From Paenisporosarcina indica (GTDB lineage: Bacteria > Bacillota > Bacilli > Bacillales_A > Planococcaceae), in NCBI RefSeq assembly GCF_001939075.1, contig NZ_MPTA01000002.1, forward strand, positions 682,001 to 746,000: 64,000 nucleotides of DNA. The letters run 5' to 3'. A program made the translations under genes and the position numbers. Of the stretch, positions 1 to 8,885 are shown in pieces. Positions within the stretch are counted from its first letter, which is position 1. Every line of letters begins with the position of its first letter. The notes under the pieces are model-generated. The model saw only the letters and a program-made list of their open reading frames with translations, ran no database searches and had not been told where the DNA came from.

Positions 1-353
1 CATTTGTATTCTCGAGAAAACAAAGTGAAAAGTAGTACCGTACTTGCAATGATGAAACCTGTAAAATTAACTAGTACCATAAAAACTATTAGTGCCAAGA
101 CTACTGATAAAATGTTTCCAAAGCTTCTCCCCATTGGAATAATGTCCGAAAAATAGTAGATGCTTTTTTTGATAGATAGCCGAATATACAATATCGATAA
201 GACAAGTAGAATCCCTGATAACCATATTGGGAATAGTCCCGGACCTGGTCCGAATTTACTAAAATAATCTAGATTCATTGCTTGAATAAAAATGACCGAG
301 GAAAAAACCAAAATGATAAGACCTACCCATACACCTGCGTTCTGTTTACTCAC
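1..353 (-). CDS. TctB-like small subunit of a tripartite tricarboxylate transporter (partial)
   Basis: This gene starts with GTG at 353, behind AAGGTGG, and runs off the left edge, so only about 117 codons are visible. The protein is hydrophobic: a first membrane segment after a short N-terminus (about residues 8-25), a GPGPGLFP loop typical of TctB proteins, then further membrane segments. TctB is the small membrane subunit of TTT secondary transporters, working with the large TctA channel and a periplasmic-type binding protein. The binding protein is probably the lipoprotein at 2355-3335. TctA would lie beyond the left edge. Substrate is unknown; the kinase and aldolase next door suggest a sugar acid. 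Confidence 0.72.
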   Translation of the reverse strand, partial: MSKQNAGVWVGLIILVFSSVIFIQAMNLDYFSKFGPGPGLFPIWLSGILLVLSILYIRLSIKKSIYYFSDIIPMGRSFGNILSVVLALIVFMVLVNFTGFIIASTVLLFTLFSREYK

Positions 354-577
354 GTCCTCACCACCTTACTTAACCATTTTTTTGTAACCTTATTTCAACA
401 ATGTGAGTTTGACCTTCTTTTGGTACTCGTCCAATTTGAATAATGAAATCGGCAATTAAAATCAATCCAATTTTGAGGCCACTTTTTTCTCCTTACTATT
501 GAACAGTTAGTTGAACATCTAAGAGATAAATGCCATCTTCAAAGTTATTTCTAAGCTGGCTGTTTTGCTTAATCTTA
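354..577. other. Intergenic stretch between tctB-like and aldolase genes
   Basis: I see no recognisable gene in these 224 bases. The leftward strand carries only short interrupted frames and a purine-rich GGAGAAAAAA stretch. No convincing terminator separates the aldolase from the tctB-like gene, so read-through is possible. Confidence 0.4.
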
Positions 578-1225
578 TTATTTGTTAACTCTTGCTTCTG
601 TTACCTTTTCTTTATACTGTCGAGCTAGGCCAGAAAGTTTATCCCATTCGCCGTTTTGTATGTATTCCTTATTCAGTAGGGAGCCGCCAACTCCTGCAGC
701 AACTGCCCCGGCTTTAATATATTCCTGGATATTTTCAAGACCAATGTCGCCTGTTGGCATCATTGGAATGTGACCTAGAGGGCCTCTTACATCTTTAATG
801 AATTGGCTTCCCAATACGCTGGCAGGGAACACTTTAACAATATCCGCACCCCATTCATACGCTTGTAAAATTTCAGTAGGGGTAAATACTCCTGGAATTA
901 CAATCTTGCCATAACGGTTTGCGACAGCAATTGTATCCCTGCTCATTGTAGGTGCGAAAATAAATTCGGCGCCTGCTTGAATCGCACGGACAGCACTCTC
1001 CCCATCAAGCACAGTTCCAGCACCAATTACTGCTTTTTCGCCAAATAATTTCTTGGCTTCACTAATGACATGAAACGCGTTCGGCGAATCTATTGTCACT
1101 TCAATACCAGTAATTCCGCCTTCCACAAGCGCAGCGATGACATCCATCACCTTGTCTGCTTCAATTTTGCGTACTACCGCAACCACTCCAGATTCAAGCA
1201 GTCGATTCAGCATATCCTGTTTCAT
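578..1225 (-). CDS. 2-keto-3-deoxy-6-phosphogluconate (KDPG/KHG) aldolase
   Basis: This is a class I aldolase of the Entner-Doudoroff type (215 aa, the usual size). It splits 2-keto-3-deoxy-6-phosphogluconate into pyruvate and glyceraldehyde-3-phosphate. Visible landmarks are the phosphate-binding VVRK near residue 20, the catalytic Glu42 in GIEVT, and the Schiff-base Lys131 in VKVFPA. ATG at 1225 is preferred over the upstream GTG at 1234 because GAGGAG sits 8 bases before it. The gene follows the KDG kinase by about a dozen bases, so kinase and aldolase act in sequence from one transcript: KDG to KDPG to C3 products. The family also acts on 2-keto-4-hydroxyglutarate. Confidence 0.93.
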   Translation of the reverse strand: MKQDMLNRLLESGVVAVVRKIEADKVMDVIAALVEGGITGIEVTIDSPNAFHVISEAKKLFGEKAVIGAGTVLDGESAVRAIQAGAEFIFAPTMSRDTIAVANRYGKIVIPGVFTPTEILQAYEWGADIVKVFPASVLGSQFIKDVRGPLGHIPMMPTGDIGLENIQEYIKAGAVAAGVGGSLLNKEYIQNGEWDKLSGLARQYKEKVTEARVNK

Positions 1226-1238
1226 TTTATACACTCCT

Positions 1239-2222
1239 CTACCTTAGTACATCCACACTTTTTCTATGGAAATTTTCAAGTGCTTCTCTTCGTGGCAAAC
1301 CCTCCACATCACCTTTGACAGTCACGACCATTGCACCTATCGTTGAACCCATTGTTACGGCTTCCTTCAAACTCTTCCCTTCGAGCAAACCTGACAAAAG
1401 TCCAGCAGCAAACCCATCTCCCGCACCAATCGGATCAACCACACGATCAACCTTAATACTCGGAATGAATCCTGCTTCATCCTCTTTGGAATCATAGTAA
1501 GTTCCAATATCACCATTTTTAATCGCAATCTTAGAAACCCCTGCATTAAGGAAATATTGAGCTATTTCGTTATAGTCACGTGTTCCAAGTAGATATTCTG
1601 CTTCATCTATGCCGGGCATTACAAGATCTGCCAGCTTAGCAATCTTCAATACAATATCTTTCGCATCCGGTTTATCGCTCATCAATTTATAACGAATATT
1701 TGGATCGAAAGAAAGAAGGATATTATTTTCTTTTGCAAATTCAGCAACCGCATAGATTAATTCTTCACAGCTGTCACTTAGAAAAGGGGTGATTCCCGTT
1801 AAGTGAATAACTTTTGCTTGTCTAAGATACTCCCAATCTAATTCTTCTTTTTTCATCTGGCTTGCTGCAGAACCTTTACGGTAATAATAGACTTGATTAG
1901 AGCCTTCACGGAGTGTTTCTTTAATATAAAGGCCTGTCGAAAAATCCTCATTGATTTTTACCCGGGATGTATCGACGCCTTCTCCTCGTATAGATGATAT
2001 TACGAATTTGCCAAACTCTTCATCTCCAACTTGGCTGATAAAACCTGCAGAATGGCCAAGTCGTGTGACGCCGATTGCAACATTGGATTCTGCACCGCCA
2101 CATTTTTTGTTGAATTGGTGAATATATTGCAGTGGTCCGTCGGCTGCTGCTTCGAACAAGACCATCGTTTCTCCTATTGTAATAAGTTCAGGAAACAAAT
2201 CCATTACCTCCGATTTTTGCAT
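1239..2222 (-). CDS. kdgK: 2-keto-3-deoxygluconate kinase, PfkB/ribokinase family
   Basis: This cytoplasmic sugar kinase (327 aa) should phosphorylate 2-keto-3-deoxygluconate with ATP. It shows the PfkB signatures: N-terminal GGAESNVAIG near residues 42-51, and the C-terminal DPIGAGDGFAAG motif with catalytic Asp269. The start is uncertain. ATG at 2222 and ATG at 2204 both sit too close to their purine boxes, while TTG at 2198 has GGAGG 8 bases upstream, so the true protein may be 319 aa. Its product is the substrate of the aldolase that follows, which supports KDG kinase over fructokinase or ribokinase. Confidence 0.88.
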   Translation of the reverse strand: MQKSEVMDLFPELITIGETMVLFEAAADGPLQYIHQFNKKCGGAESNVAIGVTRLGHSAGFISQVGDEEFGKFVISSIRGEGVDTSRVKINEDFSTGLYIKETLREGSNQVYYYRKGSAASQMKKEELDWEYLRQAKVIHLTGITPFLSDSCEELIYAVAEFAKENNILLSFDPNIRYKLMSDKPDAKDIVLKIAKLADLVMPGIDEAEYLLGTRDYNEIAQYFLNAGVSKIAIKNGDIGTYYDSKEDEAGFIPSIKVDRVVDPIGAGDGFAAGLLSGLLEGKSLKEAVTMGSTIGAMVVTVKGDVEGLPRREALENFHRKSVDVLR

Positions 2223-2309
2223 TCCTTCAATCAGAACAACATTTTTTTATTTTGTTCCAGATCAAATTCGATTTGCAAGAGATCATAGTGACCTCCGTTA
2301 TTATCAAAA

Positions 2310-2345
2310 GTGAAAAGGCTAGACAGTAAGATGCTAGCCTTTTCA
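2310..2345 (-). terminator. Hairpin after the TTT binding-protein gene
   Basis: A perfect 10-bp inverted repeat (AAAAGGCTAG / CTAGCCTTTT at 2313-2322 and 2334-2343) ends in a T-rich run on the leftward strand. It lies between the binding-protein gene and kdgK. It may partly terminate or stabilise the upstream message, so the binding protein is made in excess. Confidence 0.7.
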
Positions 2346-2354
2346 GCAAAATTA

Positions 2355-3335
2355 CTAATTTAAATTCAATGAAGGAATTAAATCACCAAAAAGCTTATCT
2401 TGTTCTTCTAATAGAGTCGTGAATCCTTCTCCATTTTCATATCGATATCCTAACTTCAATTTATCTAGAGTTGCTTTGAATTCTTCGCTCTGAACCGTTT
2501 CACCGAATGATTCCTCTAATTTTTCAACTACATCAGCTGGAGTATCCTTTGGAACTGCAAGACCTCTCCAAGTACCGATTGACAAGTCAATCCCTCGTTC
2601 TTTTAATGTTGGAACTTCTGGAAGGGATTCCACTCTTTCCTCTGCCATTACAGCAAGCACTTTAAAATCACCTGATTCTACTAGAGTAGCTACTTCAGCA
2701 GGACTCACAGAAACTGCATCAATATGTCCTCCCAAAAGTGCAGTTGTTGCAGGCGCTGCTCCTTCAAATGGAATATGATTTAGTGTTGTACCAGTTTCTT
2801 TCTCAAAAGCAGCAGCAGCCAAATGCCAGATAGCACCTGTACCAGAATTCCCGACTTTCAATTTTTCTTTTTTGGCAGCTTCAATAAATTCCTCGATCGT
2901 GTTCCATGGAGCATCAGCTTTCACTGTAATTGCAGCGGCATCTTCATTTAATAATGCAACTGGAAGGAAATCTTTATGAGTGAATTGAGCTAATCCAGAG
3001 TGTGGAAGAGTCAATAATTCAACGGTCACCATAGATACTGTGTATCCATCTGCTTTTGCGGATAATCCATTTTGCATACCAATGGCTCCACCGCCTCCTG
3101 CTTTGTTTACAACCGTAACTGGTTCACCGATATTATCTTTAGCCAAATCTGCAAATGAACGAGCCAACGTATCAGTACCTCCACCAGCTGCATACGGTAC
3201 AATTATTTCTATGGATTTCTCTGGAAACTTACTTCCAGATGCGTTCGCAGCCACAGATGATTCTCCTCCTCCACCACATGCTGCCAACAATATCAAACTA
3301 GTTAATAAAATACTTCCTAATGTAAACTTCTTCAA
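2355..3335 (-). CDS. TTT-family (Bug/TctC) solute-binding lipoprotein
   Basis: This extracytoplasmic binding protein (326 aa) captures a carboxylate for a tripartite tricarboxylate transporter. It begins with TTG at 3335, with AGGAGG about 7 bases upstream. The N-terminus is a lipoprotein signal peptide with lipobox LAAC at Cys20. The mature part has the Bug hallmarks: IIVPYAAGGGTDTLAR near residue 50, then AGGGGAIGMQ. It is the first structural gene after the IclR regulator and precedes KDG kinase and KDPG aldolase, so a sugar acid is a more likely ligand than citrate. That is inference from neighbours. Confidence 0.9.
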   Translation of the reverse strand: MKKFTLGSILLTSLILLAACGGGGESSVAANASGSKFPEKSIEIIVPYAAGGGTDTLARSFADLAKDNIGEPVTVVNKAGGGGAIGMQNGLSAKADGYTVSMVTVELLTLPHSGLAQFTHKDFLPVALLNEDAAAITVKADAPWNTIEEFIEAAKKEKLKVGNSGTGAIWHLAAAAFEKETGTTLNHIPFEGAAPATTALLGGHIDAVSVSPAEVATLVESGDFKVLAVMAEERVESLPEVPTLKERGIDLSIGTWRGLAVPKDTPADVVEKLEESFGETVQSEEFKATLDKLKLGYRYENGEGFTTLLEEQDKLFGDLIPSLNLN

Positions 3336-3364
3336 AACAATGACCTCCTCTATTTTTCTTCGAA

Positions 3365-4117
3365 TTAATTAATATAGCCAAGACTTCTTGAAATCTTTTT
3401 TGCAGTATCTTTTAACAGAGGAATATGATGCTGTAGTATCTCATCAGACATTCTGTCAAGAGGACCAGTGACACTTAAAGCGTATTGAGGTCTTCCATTA
3501 TGGTCAAATATCGGAGCACCGACACAGCGTATTCCCATTTCATGCTCTTGATTGTCATAGGAATATTTATCTTTTTTTATAGTGGCCAATTCAGTTGCCA
3601 ATGCCTCCCGGTTTACCAAGGTATAATCCGTAAGTCTGGCAAACTCAATCTTGTCCACTAATTTTTTAGCTTCTCTCTCATCAAGAAAGGCTAGAATTGA
3701 TTTTCCTACAGCCGTACAATACAGTGGTCCTCGTCTACCAATCTGTGAATAGATTCTTATAGTGGATGAGTTTTCAACTTTATCTATGTAAATGATTTCC
3801 TGCCCTTCTAATGTTACAAGGTGGACAATTTCTCCCGTTTCCTTGCTAAGACTCTCAATAAAAGGCCTTGCAATTTCAAGTACATTCAAGTTTTTTGTCA
3901 CTGTATAGTTCATCTCAATAAATTTCAGACCTAATCTATATGTACTTTCCCTGCCGAACTTCTGTACATATCCATGTTCTTCAAGAGACATTAAAAGCCG
4001 ATGTGCTGTGCTTTTTGCTACTTGAAGAGAAATAGATATCTCAGTGACTCCAAGCCCTCTTGGGTTCTTTCTTAAAAATTCGAGGATTTGTAATGCACGG
4101 TCAACGGATTGTATCAA
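3365..4117 (-). CDS. IclR-family transcriptional regulator
   Basis: This protein (250 aa) has the two-domain IclR layout: a winged helix-turn-helix in the first 65 residues (LGVTEISISLQVAKSTAHRL region), then an effector-binding domain ending in a GIRCVGAPIFDHNG stretch near 195-210. The TTG start at 4117 has GGAGGAG upstream. It is first in the leftward sugar-acid cluster and should sense the substrate or a pathway intermediate such as KDG. An inverted repeat at 4137-4157, just upstream of its start, is a likely operator, implying autoregulation together with the transporter and catabolic genes. Confidence 0.9.
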   Translation of the reverse strand: MIQSVDRALQILEFLRKNPRGLGVTEISISLQVAKSTAHRLLMSLEEHGYVQKFGRESTYRLGLKFIEMNYTVTKNLNVLEIARPFIESLSKETGEIVHLVTLEGQEIIYIDKVENSSTIRIYSQIGRRGPLYCTAVGKSILAFLDEREAKKLVDKIEFARLTDYTLVNREALATELATIKKDKYSYDNQEHEMGIRCVGAPIFDHNGRPQYALSVTGPLDRMSDEILQHHIPLLKDTAKKISRSLGYIN

Positions 4118-4136
4118 TTATATTGTCTCCTCCCAT

Positions 4137-4157
4137 GCGTTCCTCATTATGGAACGC
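4137..4157. promoter_or_regulatory. Probable IclR operator
   Basis: GCGTTCC, a 7-base spacer, then GGAACGC form a perfect 7-bp inverted repeat 20 bases upstream of the iclR start. GTTCC-N-GGAAC arms are the type of site recognised by several IclR-family proteins. It lies just downstream of the predicted transcription start, a position suited to repression. Confidence 0.6.
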
Positions 4158-4176
4158 CATTCTTTATTACGGTCTT

Positions 4177-4205
4177 ACTATAAAAAAACATGTAAGCGTT
4201 GTCAA
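4177..4205 (-). promoter_or_regulatory. Sigma-A promoter of the sugar-acid cluster with overlapping cre box
   Basis: On the leftward strand TTGACA (4200-4205) and TATAGT (4177-4182) are separated by exactly 17 bases. A catabolite-responsive element (TGTAAGCGTTGTCA, 4191-4204, one mismatch to the CcpA consensus) overlaps the -35 and spacer. CcpA binding here would block the promoter when preferred sugars are present. Confidence 0.7.
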
Positions 4206-4400
4206 GATATTTTTTGAATCTTTTGCATTATTAAAATACTATAATTGATCCACAAGGAATCACAGGTGTTATGGTATATCGTCCGGCATTTGATGGAATC
4301 TAGCAGTAATTCGGTAATATCACATTTTAGGGAATTATTGTATGTTATAATTAATTTGTATTATTTTGTAATACATACTACTTAAAAAGGTTGTGAACAT

Positions 4401-5687
4401 GTGGGGAACTCAAAAATTTTATTGGGAATAATTTTTTCTGTCATGCTATTACTTGCAGCATGTGGCGACGAAGAAAAAGCTTCAGGTTCAAAAGAAGTAG
4501 TTAAATCTAAGCCGAAAATTGAGGAAAAAGTAGAGAAAGCCCAAGAAAATAGTACAGAAGAAGATAGTGCAGAAGAAGTAACAAGCGTAGCTTCAAAAGA
4601 AACAGTTCCTTCAACCGGAGAGGTTTTGAATCCGAACATTGCAGTAGAAACAGAAGGCAATGTCGAAGTAATTTACACAAATAAAGATCCCAAATATACA
4701 CATGATATGAGTGGTTTTAAAGTTTCCGTGGACGAGTACCAAATTGTGAAAGTAACAGATATGAACGAATACTCAAAGATTTCATTTGATGATCAGATCA
4801 ATGGATATGTTGTATCCACTAAAGTGACCATTGAAAACGGGACCAGCAAACCGATGTATTACAATAATAACCATAAGATACAAGTAAGCAATAATTTTGA
4901 TAATATTCCAGCTAATTGGAAGACACTTGTTCCAGAAGATCAACAAATAAATAAAATCAAAAAGAATAAAGAAAAGGTCTCTTTATTTGAAGCTGGTGAA
5001 AAGGTAACCGGTTTAATGAGCTTTACTTTAACGGATGATGAATTTGAAAAACTCAAAACCGTAAAACCAAAATATATTATTGAAGGCGGATTGGCCGATA
5101 ACGACCAATATAAAAATATTAACCAACAACAATCGCCTGCTTATGATTTTATTTATAGTGGAGAACAAGGGGAACAAACGGCAACTGCACCAACTTTTTA
5201 TCAGGATCGCCTTACTACCGATAACATGGCAGACAAAAAAATGATTTTTGAAAAATCCGGAATCAATGAAACAAAGCAGATTGGCGATGTGAACGTAACC
5301 CTTGATGGCGTGCAATACACGGATGTTATCCCGACAGAAGCCAATAAAGCACGATTCCAAAATTTTGGAGAAAGTGGTGTTGTTGCTTTAACGGTTAAAC
5401 TGAAAATTGATAATCAATCGAGCGCACCGGTGAGTATTTGGAATATCGGCTCTAAAATAGTAATTGATGAAAACCGGGGAACGGCGATTGCTGAAGGAAT
5501 GGCAGAACCACAAGAACCGCAAGAAATTGCGGCCGGGCAGCAAGGCGAAAAATTACATGTATTCTTATTCAATAAAGATGAATTTGGGATTTTCAAGAAG
5601 TTTGATTTAGAATTTGGACCGTTTACCGGTTCAGACGGAAAAGACTTATTCAAAGGCAGAACCGCGACATTTACATTACCTAGATGA
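4401..5687 (+). CDS. Putative lipoprotein, duplicated extracellular domain
   Basis: This protein (428 aa) starts with GTG at 4401, behind AAAGG. It has a lipoprotein signal peptide with lipobox LLAAC, lipid-anchor Cys21, followed by an acidic low-complexity linker to about residue 70. The rest seems to hold two similar beta-rich modules: residues about 80-235 and 285-428 both carry a 'V..DGV/DEYQ' start, a 'VTIENGTS/KIDNQSS' segment and a 'K..GEKVTGLMSF / GEKLHVFLF' segment. Such duplicated Ig-like modules occur in cell-surface lipoproteins of bacilli (for example those carrying DUF5068). The function is unknown; it is transcribed alone and ends at a clear terminator. Confidence 0.85.
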   Translation: MGNSKILLGIIFSVMLLLAACGDEEKASGSKEVVKSKPKIEEKVEKAQENSTEEDSAEEVTSVASKETVPSTGEVLNPNIAVETEGNVEVIYTNKDPKYTHDMSGFKVSVDEYQIVKVTDMNEYSKISFDDQINGYVVSTKVTIENGTSKPMYYNNNHKIQVSNNFDNIPANWKTLVPEDQQINKIKKNKEKVSLFEAGEKVTGLMSFTLTDDEFEKLKTVKPKYIIEGGLADNDQYKNINQQQSPAYDFIYSGEQGEQTATAPTFYQDRLTTDNMADKKMIFEKSGINETKQIGDVNVTLDGVQYTDVIPTEANKARFQNFGESGVVALTVKLKIDNQSSAPVSIWNIGSKIVIDENRGTAIAEGMAEPQEPQEIAAGQQGEKLHVFLFNKDEFGIFKKFDLEFGPFTGSDGKDLFKGRTATFTLPR

Positions 5688-5692
5688 TAAAT

Positions 5693-5730
5693 AAAAACCA
5701 GTGTCTTTTCTTCGACACTGGTTTTTATTT
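5693..5730 (+). terminator. Rho-independent terminator
   Basis: The inverted repeat AAAACCAGTGTC / GACACTGGTTTT is followed by a T-rich tail, directly after the lipoprotein stop codon. Confidence 0.9.
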
Positions 5731-5824
5731 ACATAAATCCCGGTAGTTTTTTAGGTTTGGTTTGGATTGTTAAAAGGGAATCTAATGGGGACTTTCCTAT
5801 TATAATTTTAGGGAGATATGCAGC

Positions 5825-6013
5825 ATGGGAAAAGAGGATAGCCTTATCATGAAGGATCTTCGCCATTTGCAAGAGAAATACAATAGGTGTAACGTGCAAA
5901 TGAGTAGAGAGCTTATCCGGGAAAATATGCACTTGATCATGAAAGCCCATAGAGAGTTACCGCTCATTCGAATGAATTGTTGGTATATGCCTACAAATTA
6001 TATTGAAAAATAG
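5825..6013 (+). CDS. Small hypothetical protein
   Basis: This short gene (62 aa) lies 23 bases upstream of the next membrane-protein gene and shares its direction. A GGGAG box lies about 9 bases before the ATG. The protein is charged and probably helical, with no signal peptide. A SRELIREN segment is faintly reminiscent of small Spo0E-like phosphatases, but the diagnostic SQELD motif is absent, so no function is assigned. An antisense frame of similar length exists without a ribosome site. Confidence 0.5.
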   Translation: MGKEDSLIMKDLRHLQEKYNRCNVQMSRELIRENMHLIMKAHRELPLIRMNCWYMPTNYIEK

Positions 6014-6036
6014 AACAAAATAAAAGGGGTCAATGG

Positions 6037-7017
6037 ATGAGAAAAAGGAATGACAAAGAAAAGATAAAAAGACTAGGGTATGCGCTTCTCGCATTCGCAG
6101 CATTTGTTTTCTCGATTTGCCTCATTTTCATAAACTGGCAAGAGTATGAGGCATTGAAAAAGGATAATGAGCAAATTCAAACACCAACTACCGTTTATGG
6201 GAAAACAGCGAATCAAGACCTCTTTGGAAAGACATATTATTACGCGCTTATCGAAAATGGACTTATTGGAAAAACAACCACTAAATTAAAAGTAGGGCAA
6301 AAGGCTAGTATCAGTAAAGAAGAATTTGACAAGATTGAAATTGGCGATTCATTAAATGGCTATACTGTTAATGGAACGTTTCATACACAGGCAGATTTGG
6401 ACGAAGAATATACCTCCTTTTATGTTGGATTAGCTTTCTTCAGTCTTTATCCAATAGGTTATATTTTATATTTGGTGAGTAAGATAAATATAGTGAGAGC
6501 GATGTTTGAACGGATTGAACATGCAAAAGGCTTAAACCGAACGATCAATATCCTTGGGAATTCTCTTTTATTCGGTGGAGTCATTGTAGGTCTGTTGTTC
6601 TTTGTATTTGATTTCGGGGACATGCTAAAAAGCGGGTATGATAGATTTATGTCTGAGAAACAGATAGAAACGATAGCATTAGTGGCAGATCATGACATCG
6701 TTATTAACTCGTCCATGTATGCAAATAGTGTCTACAATTTAGGACTTGTCTATAAAAACCAGAACGATCAGATTGTTAGCGTAACAAAAGAAGTAACCAA
6801 GCACAGCTATGATAAGTACAAAGACGATCCGCTACCAATTAAGTATAATGAACAAGATTATTATCGTGTCTATTTGCAGGAAGTTGATTTTGTGGATATT
6901 TTTCAAATTTTCACATCAGACTTATTCATTCTATTTTATTTAGCAGTAATTATAATTGCATTACTAATTTTTCTCCTTTTTGTATTAAGAAAGCGTAAGA
7001 AGTATGGATATTACTAA
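6037..7017 (+). CDS. Membrane protein of unknown function, four predicted membrane segments
   Basis: This protein (326 aa) has a good ribosome site (AAAAGGGG). Hydrophobic segments lie near residues 12-32, 125-146, 168-190 and 293-315, giving two pairs that each enclose a soluble loop of about 90-100 residues. The two loops each end in a lysine- or aspartate-rich stretch and may be diverged copies, the arrangement of DUF3592-type proteins. It ends with a basic KRKKYGYY tail. It is probably cotranscribed with the small gene upstream. I do not recognise a function. Confidence 0.75.
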   Translation: MRKRNDKEKIKRLGYALLAFAAFVFSICLIFINWQEYEALKKDNEQIQTPTTVYGKTANQDLFGKTYYYALIENGLIGKTTTKLKVGQKASISKEEFDKIEIGDSLNGYTVNGTFHTQADLDEEYTSFYVGLAFFSLYPIGYILYLVSKINIVRAMFERIEHAKGLNRTINILGNSLLFGGVIVGLLFFVFDFGDMLKSGYDRFMSEKQIETIALVADHDIVINSSMYANSVYNLGLVYKNQNDQIVSVTKEVTKHSYDKYKDDPLPIKYNEQDYYRVYLQEVDFVDIFQIFTSDLFILFYLAVIIIALLIFLLFVLRKRKKYGYY

Positions 7018-7337
7018 CATCAGGAAATAAGAAGAGAATATATATAGAAGAAACTCATTTAACATATTAGATTTCCATTTATAGAAACAATAAGTCATTT
7101 AATTTTCTTCTAAAAAAACTAGAGCCTTCCTACATTAGATTATGTAGGAAGGCTCTTAATTTTTTATTTCGAAATCCGAATTATTAAGCGAAGCACCAGT
7201 TAGTGTAAGAAGGAATATTAGCAAGCTCTAGTTACATAGGTTAATTTTAGTACGAATAATAAAATATTGAACGATTTACCTTCTTATAACGGCTTAAATG
7301 GAATAGTTAAATATTGAATTAAATTGGGGAGTGAAAC
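7018..7337 (+). terminator. Intergenic region with a strong terminator at 7121-7175
   Basis: AGAGCCTTCCTACAT and ATGTAGGAAGGCTCT (7121-7135 and 7142-7156) form a near-perfect 15-bp stem followed by TTAATTTTTT. It ends the membrane-protein transcript. The remaining bases up to 7337 hold only the GGGGAGTG ribosome site of the next gene and no other recognisable feature. Confidence 0.8.
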
Positions 7338-8792
7338 ATGGGGGCTATTAACGGAAAAGATTATATTAACCGATTAAACCAGCTAAACAATGAGATTTGG
7401 TACGACGGTGAAAAAATTGAGGGGTTGCTCTCGGAACACCCTGCATTCAAAGGACTTATTCAGTCAAAAGCGGCTCTTTATGATTTGCAACTTGACCCGG
7501 AATTAAAAAATGAGATGACTTTTATTTCCCCAGTATCAGGTGAACTTATTGGTCTTTCCTATTTGCAACCAAAAACGAAAGAGGACTTAATAAGAAGAAG
7601 AAAAATGATTGAACATTGGGCTAGGTATTCAGGGGGAATCATGGGAAGAAGCCCAGATTATTTGAACACAGTTTTAATGAGCTTTGCCTCTTCAGTATCC
7701 TTTTTAAAAAATAAGGACAATTGTTTTCCGGATAATCTGCAAGCATTTTATGAATTGGCTAGGGAAAATGACCTGTCGTTTACACATACCTTTATTTCAC
7801 CACAAGTGAATCGTTCTCAAATCTACTTTGAAAGTGACGATGAGCCGCCAATCGCCGCAAAAGTTATTGGTAAAAATGAAAAAGGGATCATTATTAAAGG
7901 TGCCCGCCTTCTTGCTACGCAAGGTGGTTTAACCGATGAAGTATTAGTATTTAGCGTTGGGAAATTTCTATTTAATGAAGATGAAGCTTTTGCTTTTGCG
8001 ATCCCTGCTAACACGAAAGGACTAAAGTTTATTTGTAGGGATACATTCATCGGAGGACAATCTTCTTTTAATCATCCATTAAGCTCGCGGTTCGAAGAAA
8101 TGGATTCTATCGTTGTCTTTGACAATGTATTAGTACCTTGGAAAAGGGTATTTTATTACAACAATTCGGAGGTAGCCGAAGAATTCCCAATCCAAAGCTC
8201 TTTCCATCCCTTTACTAAACACCAAGTATTGAATAGACAAATTGTAAAAACAGAGTTCGTCTTAGGTATTGCTGAGCTTATTATCGAAACGATAAATATT
8301 GGCGATTATCAACATGTTCAAGAAAAGATGTCAGAAATCATCATGGGTCTTGAAACGATGAAAGCCTTGTTAGAAAAATCGGAGAACAACGCAAAATTAG
8401 ATGAATGGGGATATATGCGGCCAGAAATTTTCCCGCTTCAAGTTGCTGGTAACATTTTCCCTAAAATTTATCCTCGTTTTACTGAAATTATCCAGATAAT
8501 CGGAGCTAGTGGAATGATTACATTGCCAACCGAAAAAGCATTTCATTCTATTATTAGAAACGACTTAGATCTTTATCTTCAAGGAACAAATAAGACCGCA
8601 GAAGAACGTGTAAAAATATTTCGTTTAGCTTGGGATTTAACCATGAGTTCATTTGGAACAAGACAAACCCAATATGAGCGATACTTTTTTGGTGACCCAA
8701 TTCGATTAGCAAGCGACTTATATAAAAAATATCCAAAAGATGAATATGCAAAGGTAGTTAGTGAATTCTTAAATCTAAAAAAAGAAGAATAA
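7338..8792 (+). CDS. HpaB-family FADH2-dependent aromatic monooxygenase, oxygenase component
   Basis: This protein (484 aa) matches the size and layout of the 4-hydroxyphenylacetate 3-hydroxylase large component (HpaB): an N-terminal helical domain, a central beta domain with THTFISPQVNRSQ near residue 155, an FGGQSSFNHPLSSRF-type stretch near 240, and a C-terminal four-helix bundle. These enzymes hydroxylate phenolic rings using FADH2 from a separate reductase. No hpaC lies alongside, but an NADPH-dependent FMN reductase gene lies convergent at 9022-9561. ATG at 7338 follows GGGGAGTGAAAC. The substrate is unknown. Products such as catechols could feed the ortho-cleavage operon at 18.8-25 kb, which is inference. 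Confidence 0.85.
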   Translation: MGAINGKDYINRLNQLNNEIWYDGEKIEGLLSEHPAFKGLIQSKAALYDLQLDPELKNEMTFISPVSGELIGLSYLQPKTKEDLIRRRKMIEHWARYSGGIMGRSPDYLNTVLMSFASSVSFLKNKDNCFPDNLQAFYELARENDLSFTHTFISPQVNRSQIYFESDDEPPIAAKVIGKNEKGIIIKGARLLATQGGLTDEVLVFSVGKFLFNEDEAFAFAIPANTKGLKFICRDTFIGGQSSFNHPLSSRFEEMDSIVVFDNVLVPWKRVFYYNNSEVAEEFPIQSSFHPFTKHQVLNRQIVKTEFVLGIAELIIETINIGDYQHVQEKMSEIIMGLETMKALLEKSENNAKLDEWGYMRPEIFPLQVAGNIFPKIYPRFTEIIQIIGASGMITLPTEKAFHSIIRNDLDLYLQGTNKTAEERVKIFRLAWDLTMSSFGTRQTQYERYFFGDPIRLASDLYKKYPKDEYAKVVSEFLNLKKEE

Positions 8793-8885
8793 CTCAATTG
8801 TTTACAGTCAACAAGACGATATTTGAATAAGAAAGACGATCAAAAGCATCGCTTAGTGAACAATGTCTAATGATTCCAAAACAAA

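Noticed and set aside
5729-5950. Leftward 73-aa frame opposite the small 62-aa gene
   Set aside because: It has no ribosome site, and the rightward frame fits the operon with the next gene better.
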